From: Halichondria panicea
Lineage: Eukaryota > Porifera > Demospongiae > Suberitida > Halichondriidae
Assembly: GCF_963675165.1 (NCBI RefSeq)
Contig: NC_087390.1
Span: 3,238,001 to 3,302,000, forward strand
Reading direction: 5' to 3'
Length of the DNA stretch: 64,000 bases
The notes beneath the pieces are model-generated. The model was not told the DNA's origin. It worked only from the letters and a program-made list of their open reading frames with translations, and did no database searches. This document shows, piece by piece, positions 48,991 to 59,313 of this stretch. The translations under genes and the position numbers were made by a program. Within the stretch, counting starts at the first letter, position 1, and every line of letters starts with the position of its first letter.

Positions 48991-49194
48991 TCTTCCTGGA
49001 TACCAAACACATCGAGGAGGTTGCATGAAAAAAGTGTGCGAGCCACAAGGTAAACACGACATTAATAGACATGGACCTGATTTATGATCAGTTGCATGGT
49101 CTCTAGTCAGGGAATGGTCGGTGTGACCCCCCACAAAGCTATGAATTGGGCAGATCCACAAAGTGCCGACTAACTCGACTAACTCGACAATCTC

Positions 49195-49225
49195 ACACAC
49201 ACACACACACACCCACACACCCACA

Positions 49226-49286
<61 letters not shown>
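49195..49286 (+). repeat. (CA)n microsatellite
   Basis: About 45 CA units with a few CCCACA interruptions. A shorter (GT)n tract lies at 49709-49742. Cys/Val- and His/Thr-rich open frames over both are artefacts. Confidence 0.95.
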
Positions 49287-49288
<2 letters not shown>

Positions 49289-50079
49289 TGTGCACATCAT
49301 ACCCTTTCTTGGGGCAGTTACACCATCGTCTGACCCAAGTGTTACAGAGGTTACTGTAAACAGAATACAATGTACATCGTGAACAATGTCACAGTTTCAC
49401 ACTAACCTAGAGGGGGGTCACTAGCTGTAGCATTAGATGATTAATTCAGTCAATATAGATGCATTGAAAGGGAACGACAAATTAAAATTTTGAATCACAT
49501 ACAATGTATGATGTAATCTATTTTGGTGTTTACTCTAACTCACTTGTCCGCAAAAATTCTTGTTGTACACACTGTTAGAGTCGTTGTAACAACAGCCTGG
49601 CTTACTTACTAGTAGCCAACAGAGGCACAGCCCCAAATGGTAGGTGGGCGGGGTAATCCCCATGAATGATGAGAGTGTGAGACAGGAGCGGGTTGGACCT
49701 GTGTAAGGAGGGTGGTGTGTGTGTGTGTGTGTGTGTGTGTGTGATAGTTGTATGTCAAAACTAACAAATGCATTCAGTAGCTCTAAAAGCGCATGGATCC
49801 TCCTTGCCAGTCCTAACCCTAATACACACAAATGAAGCACAAGGATTAATTATATACATGTACTAGGGGTTATTAACTGTACAGTATATGTCAACAAATA
49901 CCCCCCAGACACCACCACCCTTGCCATCACTCTAATACCTTAAATTGTAGGAGCTAGGTGTATGAGTGTGACATAATGGCTATAATTATACAACCTAAAA
50001 ATAGTAAGGGTTTTCCTCTGTGCTCATTCAGCTAACCACACTTACCACTGAGCTCAGCTAAAAAACCCACAAAGCTGAC

Positions 50080-50149
50080 AATATAAAAGGCTACACAAAC
50101 AGAAAGCTATTCACAAGCTCTCACCAAGTTGAGCAACAGTGCAACCAGC
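50080..50149 (+). promoter_or_regulatory. FHA gene promoter with TATA box
   Basis: AATATAAAAGG (50082-50092) lies about 60 bp before the ATG. The block GAGCTCAGCT … TATAAA(A)GG … GAAGCTATTCACA … CACCAAGTTG is repeated upstream of the paralogous first exon at 56670-56778, so the spacing is conserved. Confidence 0.6.
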
Positions 50150-51831
50150 ATGGAAGATTCCTCTCACAACCCAACAAGCGAGCCGTCCAGCGTATTCCTG
50201 CAGGAACAAGAGCCAAATCAGGTTTGTAAACCCTGTATAATAGAGGTTAATTAATGACCTGTCGCAGAGTTCTAACCACAGCCCAGGAGGAATCTTGCCT
50301 GAAACAGGTAAATTATTAAAGTGTATTTGCAATCACAGTTCGATTACTAATGGAACGGTAGGTTGAATATTGTAATAGGCATTTACGGCATGTTTTACAA
50401 TACTATCGCTATAGACACGCCCAGATACCATCTCCTATTTTTCTGTATTTATATAGCCAAACATGAACAGTAGTATTTTATGTGCATATACCATCACAAG
50501 ATACAAAGATATTACTGACATATGCCCCTACATTGAGTTCAAATATGGTAAACGATGATTGTTATTAACCCGAGGCGCGTAGGCGGGCCACAAGTTATAG
50601 TCCGGTCTGTCTGTCTGTATATATTCTGAGTCTGCTCACTCTGATACCTTCTGATAATGTCAACCAGAAAGACTAACGGCAGAGCGTAATTAGACTTTGA
50701 GCACCCAATCAGCGAGCCTTTTGCGAGTGCTCTCCCAGGACAAGAGTATCTCCCAAAACGTAGAATATACACCCCCGGTATATTTCGACTATTTCCTCAA
50801 AGAGGGTGAGTCGATTGTACATACTCTGTGCATGTGTGTGCGTGTGTCCCCGATTTTCTATACACACATAATTATATGTACAACAGGGGATAACTTGGTA
50901 GGACGTGGGGAGGATTGTGATGTGACACTCTCCAATGGGTCCCTCTCCCGGAAACATGCACAGATACTTGTGGAAAAGGGTTCACACTTTATAAAGGATC
51001 TTGGAAGTCGGAATAAGACGTTCAGGCGAAAGGTGGTATTGCAAATCATACATACATGTACATGCATGTAAGACAGTTAGATTATTATAGCAGAGAACTC
51101 AGTAAGCTAATCTAATGTTTGACCGCTCGTTAAATGATTATTGAGCGACAAGACAAAAATGTAACTTACACTGAGGTGTAATTGTAGTGATGTGCATGTC
51201 ACTCCCTCCCACCTCCCAGGTGGCCCTCAAGCCTAACATCTATTATGAGCTGACGGACGGAGTGCAGGTGACGTTGGCCAATATCACTTGTTACTACCTC
51301 ATAGGAAACGGGCCGGAGGAGGCAGCCAATGATGAACGAGAAGGTAACTCTTCTATGCTCCAGTAGGTTTTTGGTGAACTATATGGTTTGTCCTAGTTTC
51401 AGAGGAGAGTGAAACCAGTACAGTGTTGTATGGCCCCAGTGAGGCTCAAGAGAGTGTGGAGGACTATGATTACAACTATGAGGAGGAGAGCCCTCAACCT
51501 CAACCACCAATTGGTGAGTGCTATACAACAAATATATGTACGTATAGGAGATTACTTGAGTGGTAGCTTTAATGTCTACGAACATTGACATAATTATGTC
51601 TCGACCGCACGAGGACTACGGCATAAAGCTGACTGTGTCCGTGTGTGTGTGTGTATTCCAGCTCTGTAACTGCTCAACGCAAAAACAAAAACTTGGCGTA
51701 CTTCAAACCAATTGTATTTCCTTCCAGCAACAACCCTTTCAGTTTGCCGCACCCCCACCTCCAACCGTAAGGCCTCGGCCTCAGCCACTGAGACGTCTCA
51801 AGTGCCTGCTGCTAAGAAGCGGCGTAAATAA
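50150..51831 (+). CDS. FHA-domain nuclear protein, six exons
   Basis: Exons 50150-50221, 50739-50805, 50887-51032, 51220-51343, 51403-51513 and 51728-51831 join with matching phases to 207 residues. The forkhead-associated domain covers about residues 42-130: NLVGRGEDCDVTL, SLSRKHAQI, IKDLGSRNKTF and YELTDGVQVTL. All phosphothreonine-binding residues (Arg, Ser, His, Asn) are present. FHA domains read phosphothreonine marks, often in DNA-damage or cell-cycle complexes; the pattern is closest to MDC1-type FHA domains but too short to name. An acidic stretch (VEDYDYNYEEE) follows, and the protein ends in a basic AAKKRRK nuclear-localisation-type tail. A skipped exon remnant at 50268-50307 (TCTAACCACAGCC…) is an 8-base-deleted copy of the exon at 57029-57103. 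Splice sites are all GT-AG. Confidence 0.85.
50565..50625 (+). repeat. Single copy of the 63.5-kb tandem-repeat unit
   Basis: TAACCCGAGGCGCGTAGGCG then TATAGTCCGGTCTGTCTGTC, located in intron 1 of the FHA gene. Matches the unit tandemly repeated at 63471-63775. Confidence 0.75.
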
Positions 51832-52479
51832 CCTTATACCTGAGCTCCCATATTGTACATTGTATATATGCATGTACATGCATGTACTTGCTCACATTGT
51901 TGTTTTCTTGCATTGTGTACAGGGTCACTGTTAAGTACACAACCACATAAAGTATTTTAAAGCATGTTACTGAGTGTCAGAGTCTATGCTCATATGCATG
52001 AGGAGTTCTAATGTTGGGAAAGCATCCGTAGTTCGTGTGTATACTGTTTTTGGGTGCCTCTCGAGAAAGGGCGTGGCAGCATTTGCAAAGATGTGGTGTA
52101 CTACTTATCCTCTCAACAATTTATTGCTAGAATTCAGGTTGCTATAGTGGGGGATATTTGTAAGGGAATTTCCTCCTAAAGACCCTACCTAATTAGGTAA
52201 CTAAAGTACGTATAATTATAGCCTGGATAATAGGTGGTAGGTTAAATACACATGGAACTTGTACACTAGCTGTTAGAGGAAATCTGAAACACTTACCACG
52301 AGGTCATTCGCTTTATGTTCCTATTCTTTGATATCATCCTTAGCTGCTTCATTCTCATATCACTGCTCCCCATGAACTCTACCTGTATGGTCAGATGGAG
52401 AATCAGAGTACTTTCTAACACACACTCAAAACACTACCAGGAACTAATTATACATTGTAACACTGCATGCAATACACTT

Positions 52480-52600
52480 CTTGCTTCTAAGCCCGCTATA
52501 CTCACCTGTTGAGCTGGTTGGGAGGGTGGCTGCTTCGAGTTTACTTTCAGCTTATTTGGAGGGACGTGCAAGAACCGACGGTCATGGTACATGCTTTTTC
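52480..52600 (-). CDS. Exon-like segment, unrecognised
   Basis: Minus-strand open stretch HDRRFLHVPPNKLKV then NSKQPPSQPAQQ, ending at a strong GTGAGT donor near 52505. No domain. It could belong to the same unknown gene as the 53.1-53.3 kb exon, but phase linkage was not shown. Confidence 0.3.
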
Positions 52601-53092
52601 TTTTGTATCAGGCCGATTGGTATGATGCTATACATACATGTATGTATTTGACTCATGTCTTGTAGGTGTAGGGTATAATGCAGATTTGTAACTTCCTTAC
52701 TCTGGGTTGCCACTCGTACTCGTACTTGGCAGTCGAGGTCAAAGTTCAAGAAAACGCACATGATACGCAATAATACGCAATAATACCCCCCCCCACAATA
52801 ATAATGATACACATGATCAGACAGAATAAGCTAAAAAGTAGCTCTACTGACTTAGTAGGAAATACATACTTGTATAAGTGTAGTGTATAAGCACTCTGTT
52901 TGTGTGCTTACGCCCAGTGCAAGAAAGGGAGCACCACTGAAAAAGTGGATACATGTACGTACCCAATAGTGTCCAATTGACGGACTAGATGTACATAGAA
53001 TAATGTTACAGAGGCATTTGCAACTATCTTTGACTGCCCATAACAAAATGTATTCAAAACAGGCTGGCATTCTTTTAAAATAAAGCACGTAC

Positions 53093-53606
53093 GTTTTCCC
53101 AGCTGTCCGGTAAGAGCTGATGCTGGCGATGGGTCCCAGTGGCCATCAAACTGGAGAGAGATGCCAGGCTTGCTCCCGTGTCTCTGGCCCTGTGCACACT
53201 CCTCACTGTCTACAATGAACTCAGTCTGTGAACCAGAAGAAAACACCGATAATTTCTCAGCATTTAGAGAGATTTTTAGGGAGGTAGATACGTAACTACT
53301 GAAGCCTCTCAAAAAAGAGAGGTGGCAGAGGTTGTTTAGACATTACATGTCAGCATTGCACAAAGTTTAAGTGGTCTACATAAAACGGACACCTTCGGGG
53401 AACAAAGTTTTGGCTTTGATAATCACTAGTACGTGCATGTATATATACGCTCAATAGGTACTTTTTTTACCCATTACATGTCCTGTATGCCCAATAGTAA
53501 CTCAATCTCTTATTTACACCCCAATAGGTGCTAAGTCAGGTACGTACACATGTAGTAAAGCTGACCTGAACTTTCCGAAGGAGTCAATCACTTTTTTCTG
53601 TGTAAG
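53093..53606 (-). CDS. Two linked exons of an unrecognised gene (copy 2, open)
   Basis: Exon 53606-53575 (acceptor CCTTACACAG; KKVIDSFGKF) and exon 53298-53093 (acceptor AGGCTTCAG, donor GTACGT) join in frame to read …KFSSYVSTSLKISLNAEKLS then VFSSGSQTEFIVDSEECAQ, and later GHWDPSPASALTG. The 5' exon's donor (GTCAGC) is weak. V to I as the only change in the short exon between copies 1 and 2 hints at coding constraint. No known domain. A preceding exon near 53860-53787 is plausible. Confidence 0.4.
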
Positions 53607-54099
53607 GACAGGAAAACATTATAATTACAAAAACAAAAAAACACGTGCAGCACTGACGTAGCACGCACATAAACACATAAACAGCTAAGGAGAGAGCCAG
53701 TGTTTTCTTGGCTTGCTAGCTAAAGCTCTAATACAAGTGAGGTGGAACAGTAACAGCATGCAGTTCACACTATCTGCAGTGGAGTTACCTGGCAGCAGTC
53801 TCCAGTATTGATATCCTGCCACGCCGTCATTCTCAATCTGGGCGGCCATACTCTTGCTACATGTACCTCCACCTGGTGTTACGCAACCTCATTGGTCAGA
53901 TCCATGAGAAGGCGTTGTATGGAGAAAATGTTGCTGGACAGGTGTGCTTGAGCTGCAGAAAAGTGCGACAAAAACCCATACACTTACAGTAACGGACGAT
54001 CGATCAAGTCGATCATCCATCATTGGTATAGCCCAGAAGGTCGAATACAAGACCTTTTCGTCCCTAATGTTTATTGTGCCGGGACTCATCAGTGGACTG

Positions 54100-54990
54100 C
54101 ACGCGCACGCGCACTCAGTAAGTGTACTTTGGTCACACTATTAGCGGTTTCTAGAACTAATAAATAATTACTTGAATCCAGTGTAATTTAATTTTGATTG
54201 GAAAGTGGTCATGGCAATAGGCAAATGGACTAAGTGTACATGTAGTTATGGTCCAACAGGCTGTGGCTGCATGCATGTGTCTAATTGGAATGTTGTGGTC
54301 TACCTAACATGAATATAGATTGCCTTATTATGCCATAAGCCATGTATAAAATTGTTTCATGTACAGGTACATGTTTTTGAATTATGGAAATACCAGCTAT
54401 TATTTAGTAGCATTTTTGAGAGCATGTTCAATTCCTAAACTAATAATATTGATGCAGTAGCTCTCAGAATTACCTTTTCAATGAAATCTACGAATACAGT
54501 GCCTGTGTAGATCTACTGTTGTGCTCTCTAGCAAGCTCAAGTGAACTCGAATATTGTAAGCTGTTAATGGAGACAGCAACTATAACTAACACAAGACTGC
54601 TCTCCATAGTAGCCTATGTACAGTAAAACCACTAGGTTTGGTGAATTTCAAGCTATTGAGCCGGGATCCTCGTGCTGATCCATAATTTTAGAAGAAATGC
54701 CATGCACATCGCAAAGGTTTTTCACCAGCAAAATATTCTAATACTTAACCTGCCATCGACTCATTAATGGGTGCCGTGCACTGCGGCTATCGGAAACATA
54801 AAGTTGCCAAAATCGAGGCATGCCCTAAAGCGCAAGTTTTCGCCCGTGTTTTGGCGCGCCCCCCTCGCCCAAACGTGTATGGATTTCTTTAACCGGGCCC
54901 TTGCCTTGTTTCGGCACTTACAAGTTTTGAGCACCCCGAAACGTTATTTGGCGGGTAGCCGAGGGTGTACGCTACAGTTGGGTACCAACC
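54100..54990. other. Spacer, no gene supported
   Basis: AT-rich, with a GCAAAGGTTTTTCACCAGCA segment at about 54711 that also occurs at about 36364, which marks it as an interspersed repeat. The open frame at 54771-55004 crosses a GC-rich patch and has no recognisable domain. Confidence 0.4.
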
Positions 54991-54992
54991 TC

Positions 54993-55067
54993 GTCATGTC
55001 CTGATATAGGTAGGTGTAGTCCTGCAGATCCGAGAGTACTTTGTGACTGCCGAAAACATCAAGGAGG
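54993..55067 (-). CDS. Exon-like segment, unrecognised
   Basis: Between acceptor GTGTGCAG and a GTTGGT donor the minus strand reads GSLLDVFGSHKVLSDLQDYT then YLYQDMTR. Protein-like, no known domain. A further open stretch upstream (GVDTSMDTTPSNAPTTIKLG, about 55280-55490, ending at GTACAC) may be a preceding exon. Confidence 0.3.
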
Positions 55068-55184
55068 GATCCCCTGCACACTCTGACCATTACTTGAAAA
55101 GGGGGAGGGGTTTCACGAGGGTATTGGGTGTGGCTGGGTGGGTTACCAATGGGGAAAGGGGCTGAAATTGAGGTAAGAGCTTGT

Positions 55185-55234
55185 AACCTACCCCCCACAG
55201 ACTGTTCGTTCCGAACAGTCTGTGGGGGTAGGTT
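55185..55234. repeat. 50-bp near-perfect hairpin
   Basis: AACCTACCCCCCACAGACTG and its inverse CAGTCTGTGGGGGTAGGTT flank a 2-4 base loop, with one bulged C. It is not part of a recognised element and has a GC-rich stem unlike its AT-rich surroundings. Confidence 0.85.
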
Positions 55235-55544
55235 ATATAGTAATAGCTGATCCACACTCACAAAAAATATAAAATGCTATAAATGTGTAGGAGGTGTGTA
55301 CCTCAAGTTGTGGAGTGCCCCCTAGTTTGATAGTGGTGGGGGCGTTAGAGGGTGTGGTGTCCATAGAGGTGTCGACCCCGCTCCCTTCTGACGAGACCCC
55401 ACACAAGCACTGTCCACGCAGTAATGGACAGGTGGAGACTTGATGAGACGCTCCTCAATCTGTACAATAGGGGAGGAGGACACATTGTCAGAGAAACCAA
55501 TCACACTTGTATCTGAGCACATCATTATGCCCCAGTGCACATGC

Positions 55545-55800
55545 GCAAGCGAGCTATACGGTAGTGTGTCTGTGTGTGTAGACTGCTACAGCCGCTAAAG
55601 GATCAATGAAGTGCAAATAAGAGTTTCTATAGGCTTCTAATCATGTTTTCTTGGATTTTAATTCGTGGATTTATAAAATAAAGCTTCATTCTCGAGTTAT
55701 GGCTAGTTTTGCTCACTTCGAGTGCCATTGCAGCCTTTTCAGAAGAGTTCGTAGCAAAACCTGTTCACTGAGTGTTGCTACTCTACTTAGTAGTTAGCTC
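55545..55800 (+). repeat. Dispersed repeat (same family as 1207-1575)
   Basis: CATGCGCAAGCGAGCTATAC then GAGTTTCTATAGGCTTCTAA and CATTGCAGCCTTTTCAGAAG; aligns over about 250 bp with the copy at 1.2 kb, minus most of the TG run. Confidence 0.8.
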
Positions 55801-56219
55801 TGCACTAGAACGCTAGCTATTGGTAGCTGCAAGAGTGAGAAAAGAGCTGCAAGGCTCGCTGACTTGCAGCCATTAATTTTAGACTTAAACTTTTGGCATT
55901 GATCTTTTTTAACAACACAATCACCATCGATCATTACCCACTAATAATCATGATCAATGTTTGCTTTATGTTATGTAGCTTTGGCACCTCCACCGAGGCA
56001 TCAGCACCTACGGTGCTTTCATTGGAAAGGTAATTCTGAGAGCTACTGCATCAATATTATTAGTTTAGGAATTGAACATGCTCTCAAAAATGCTACTAAA
56101 TAGGTGTGAGGCTCTACTTTAATTAAATAGGGATAAATACCTTCATTAGCCTTCATTATGACTAATCACAGAGCCTGTGTGTGGGGGGGGGGGGAAGTTG
56201 TGTACAGTATGCACACCTT

Positions 56220-56345
56220 GCACGTAGGGGTGGTCCCAATATCGTCTCCTGCATAATCAAGTGATCCCTGTGGCTAGCCGTCAGTCGTGTCTAAGCCGGG
56301 TGCCCTCAGCTGGGGGGGGGGGATATTTAGCAACACAGTTCAATA
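56220..56345 (+). repeat. Segment duplicated at 62326-62412
   Basis: CAATATCGTCTCCTGCATAA followed by GTGATCCCTGTGGCTAGCCG and TCAGTCGT occurs at both places, followed in each by a long G run. Confidence 0.75.
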
Positions 56346-56778
56346 TGTACAGTACATTAGGTATAAAGCCTGTTGTGTGTGTAGGGAGGGGGGGGGCTAT
56401 GTACAGTACATTCATGTACATACATGTAGGAAGTGATGAAGCAAAGTGGTATCACAACCTAAAAATAGCTAACCACACATTACAGGGTTATGCTAAGTCC
56501 TGGTAGAACAAGATAGATCTTGAATAGAAATTGAGCAATAATTTAGAACCACAATGTATGTGCTGGACATGATGAAGCATGATGTATGATAAAAATAGTA
56601 AGGGTGCTGGACATGATGAAGCATGATGTAATAGTAAGGGGCTGGTGGTCATACTAACCACAGAAACCACAGAGCTCAGCTATAAAGGTTACACAGAACA
56701 GGAAGCTATTCACATCTCACCAAGTTGTATCAGAGAGCAAGATTTCAGTGCAAAGCAAGATTTCACAGTGCAATCAGC

Positions 56779-57103
56779 ATGGATGAAGAGGTTTGTACCC
56801 TGTAAAATAGAGTGGCATGTGAACACATTATTTTGTCACAACAAGTATACGTAATGTACACTTTCCGATAATTATTATTAATTAGAAACTTGAAGAACAG
56901 GCCAGGCTGCCAGAGTACGACTCGGCCTCTACTCCAAAGATGCGAGAGATACAGGTGAGAATTTTTATATGCTAGCAAATACCAAATATACACCCATAAT
57001 AATTGCAATGACTCGCTCACCTTCACAGGAGGAGAGTGCCTTTGACCTGTCGCAGAGTCCTAACCACAGCCTCACTCCAGAGGAGGAATCTTACCTGAAA
57101 CAG
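56779..57103 (+). CDS. FHA-gene paralogous 5' exons upstream of transposase
   Basis: Exons 56779-56790 (MDEE, donor GTTTGT), 56886-56954 (KLEEQARLPEYDSASTPKMR, donor GTGAGA) and 57029-57103 (EESAFDLSQSPNHSLTPEEE, donor GTAAGC) are all phase 0. The promoter region, the GTTTGT donor of exon 1 and the DLSQS(P/S)NHS exon match the FHA gene at 50 kb, so this is a duplicated 5' end. No FHA exons follow. The next acceptor (TTTCTTTAG, 57234) leads in phase 0 into the transposase frame at 57235. Either a truncated paralog or the 5' part of a chimeric gene. Confidence 0.55.
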
Positions 57104-57234
57104 GTAAGCAATCACAGTACGAAACTCATGTGCATCTTTGTAGGATTGCAATTCTGCACAGAAGTTTAACACTATTTGTATATTGTGGTACCTACTCTTC
57201 CATATTATAATGACCACACGCGTGGTTTCTTTAG

Positions 57235-59313
57235 CAAAAATTCCACATTCACCGTACGAAACTACTTCAACGGAGCACTGCTATATTTTATACATCTGTG
57301 CCAAAAAGGCATCATCAAAGAACCGCTGGCACATCTAAGTCAGCTGAAGGGTACAGTGCAACACAATTGATGAATGTGGCACGCACAGAGGGTTTGAACA
57401 TTGAAGTCCACTGGCAAGATGGCGACTCTTCTTCTAGCAAACGTGTCTTAAAAGTGTTTCCCGGTGCCAAAATCATGTTGTGCGGAGGTCATGCTGCAAA
57501 GTCTCACCTCAAGCTACTGATGGTTCGAGGCAAGCAAAAGAAGTTCACTGCCGCACTACGAGACAGGGAGAAACATTTTTTTCCAGAAGTTGTTAATGTC
57601 GAGTGTCACTGCAAATCCAAAAATTGTAAGGCAGGATGCGGATGTCTGACAGACGTGTTCTGCCAGCGTTCGAGAAATAGCTTCTCCACCATACTGTCGA
57701 CCTGCGAGTCTGCCGTTGACTTCTCAAGATGACTCAGTCATCTAACACACCACGTACAGGATGAGCACCAATGGGAGGAAGAACAAACATGTGAAAAACA
57801 CTATCTAACCACCTGTAAAGAATGCGAGTTCGAATCTGACGGCGTGGTTGCTCGACAGTGTGACTTTCACCCCCTTACACTATGTAACTGCGGCAAGTGT
57901 GCCGATAAAAATCACCACGAGTGTGAAGGGAAACTGTATCGTACAAAAGAGGCATTACGTTGCCCCTTTCACCTACTAGCATACAAAATTGAGTGCCTGA
58001 CGAGAACAAAAATGGCCGACAAGCTAGTCCACCCCATCCTGAAGCGTGGCCACTCCAATTGGCTCGAGAGTTCACACAGTGTTCTGATACGATTTAGACA
58101 AAAGCACGTATTCTTAGAGAGGCTCCATTACATTGTCTCAACCAACCTCGGCCTATTGCAAGCCAACATGACACACGAGTATCAACAACAGGGGGCTGAC
58201 TATCACTGGAAAACCGAGCTCTACAAAAAAATGAATCTACCATTGTACAAAGGTGTACAAGAGGTGTTGTCCAAGCAAAATCAACAGAGGAAGAAAGTAC
58301 TTGACGGAGTCAAAACAGAAAAGACCAAAAAACGACGAGTGCAGCTGAAGAAGCTAAGAGTGATAGATCGACAGCAACGCATTGTCTGGACAGACCAACA
58401 TGGACGTGACACATACGGAAAAAAAGCAACCAAGACTGCGTCCAGCCCTAAGAACAAAAAGCCAAGAGCCAAGAAACAGAGCAAAGACCAAGACGCTCAC
58501 AGCCAAAAGCCAAGAGCCAAGAAACAGAGCAAAGACCAAGATGCTCACAGCCCTAAGAACAAAAAGCCAAGAGCCAAGAAACAGAGCAAAGACCAAGACG
58601 CTCACAGCCCTAAGAACAAAAAGCCAAGAGCCAAGAAACAGAGCAAAGACCAAGACGCTCACAAGGATGGACAGGACAGCAGTAACAACTCAGACTACGC
58701 AAGTGAGGAGTTTGATATGGACACGTTTGAAGATGACATCCTCAGTGGGTGCATTTGCGGTGCTAATGGAAAAGCTCACAAACGATACTGTCCCATGAAC
58801 CCCAAAAACTATCACAGGGAAAAGAATCCCACCCGCCCTTACAACAAAAGGCTCAACCTGTCGCGCACTTTCGGTGATGCATATGCCAGAATACACTACG
58901 ACGATGTCCCAGACGAGCATAACGTTGTCACTCCTGATGGTGATGCACATACCAAAATAAACGACTCAGACGTAGAGTGTTACGACGGTGTCCCAGATGA
59001 GCCTGATGGTGATGACTCAGACATAGAGTGTTACGACGGTGTCCCAGACGAGCATGATGTTGTCACTCCTGATGGTGATGCACATGTACCAATGACTGAC
59101 GTAGACAGTGACCATGAGATCCCAGACGAGCATGTCAGTGCTCACAAACACATCAGCGAACCACACATCAACGATCGAACCAATGCAGCACAACCCGAAC
59201 CACAAATCAACGTAGACAAGACGGACAGGCTAGAAGTTGGCATGTACGTTTATCTTCACAGCAGCCGTTTTGGAGAGCAGCACCTTCTCTGTCGGATTGC
59301 TAAAAAAAAGTAG
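57235..59313 (+). pseudogene. Mutator-like transposase domain ORF with one premature stop
   Basis: One reading frame runs 57235-59313, interrupted only by TGA at 57730-57732. Conserved transposase segments are NIEVHWQDGDSSSSK and IMLCGGHAAKSH, a Cys-rich zinc-binding stretch (CHCKSKNCKAGCGC, CDFHPLTLCNCGKC), then GHSNWLESSHSVLIRF and HYIVSTNLGLLQANM. These are hallmarks of the Mutator-like transposase family common in cnidarian and sponge genomes; it would excise and insert DNA in the nucleus. The stop lies where an Arg is expected (DFSR-stop-LSHL), consistent with CGA to TGA. Residues encoded by 58440-58665 form a Lys-rich repeat; an acidic DGVPDEHDVVTPDGDAH-type repeat follows. The frame ends at TAG 59311-59313 just after an A8 run. 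Confidence 0.8.
58440..58665 (+). repeat. In-frame 57-bp coding minisatellite
   Basis: Four copies of a 19-residue unit (PKNKKPRAKKQSKDQDAHS; one copy shortened) inside the transposase ORF. The period is 57 bp at 58552 and 58609. Highly basic, possibly a nuclear or DNA-binding tail. Confidence 0.9.

Noticed and set aside
49146-49382. His/Thr- and Cys/Val-rich frames on both strands
   Set aside because: Direct translation of the (CA)n tract.
58354-58662. 102-codon minus-strand frame with repeated LFLGSWLFVLRA motif
   Set aside because: Antisense shadow of the Lys-rich repeat in the transposase ORF.
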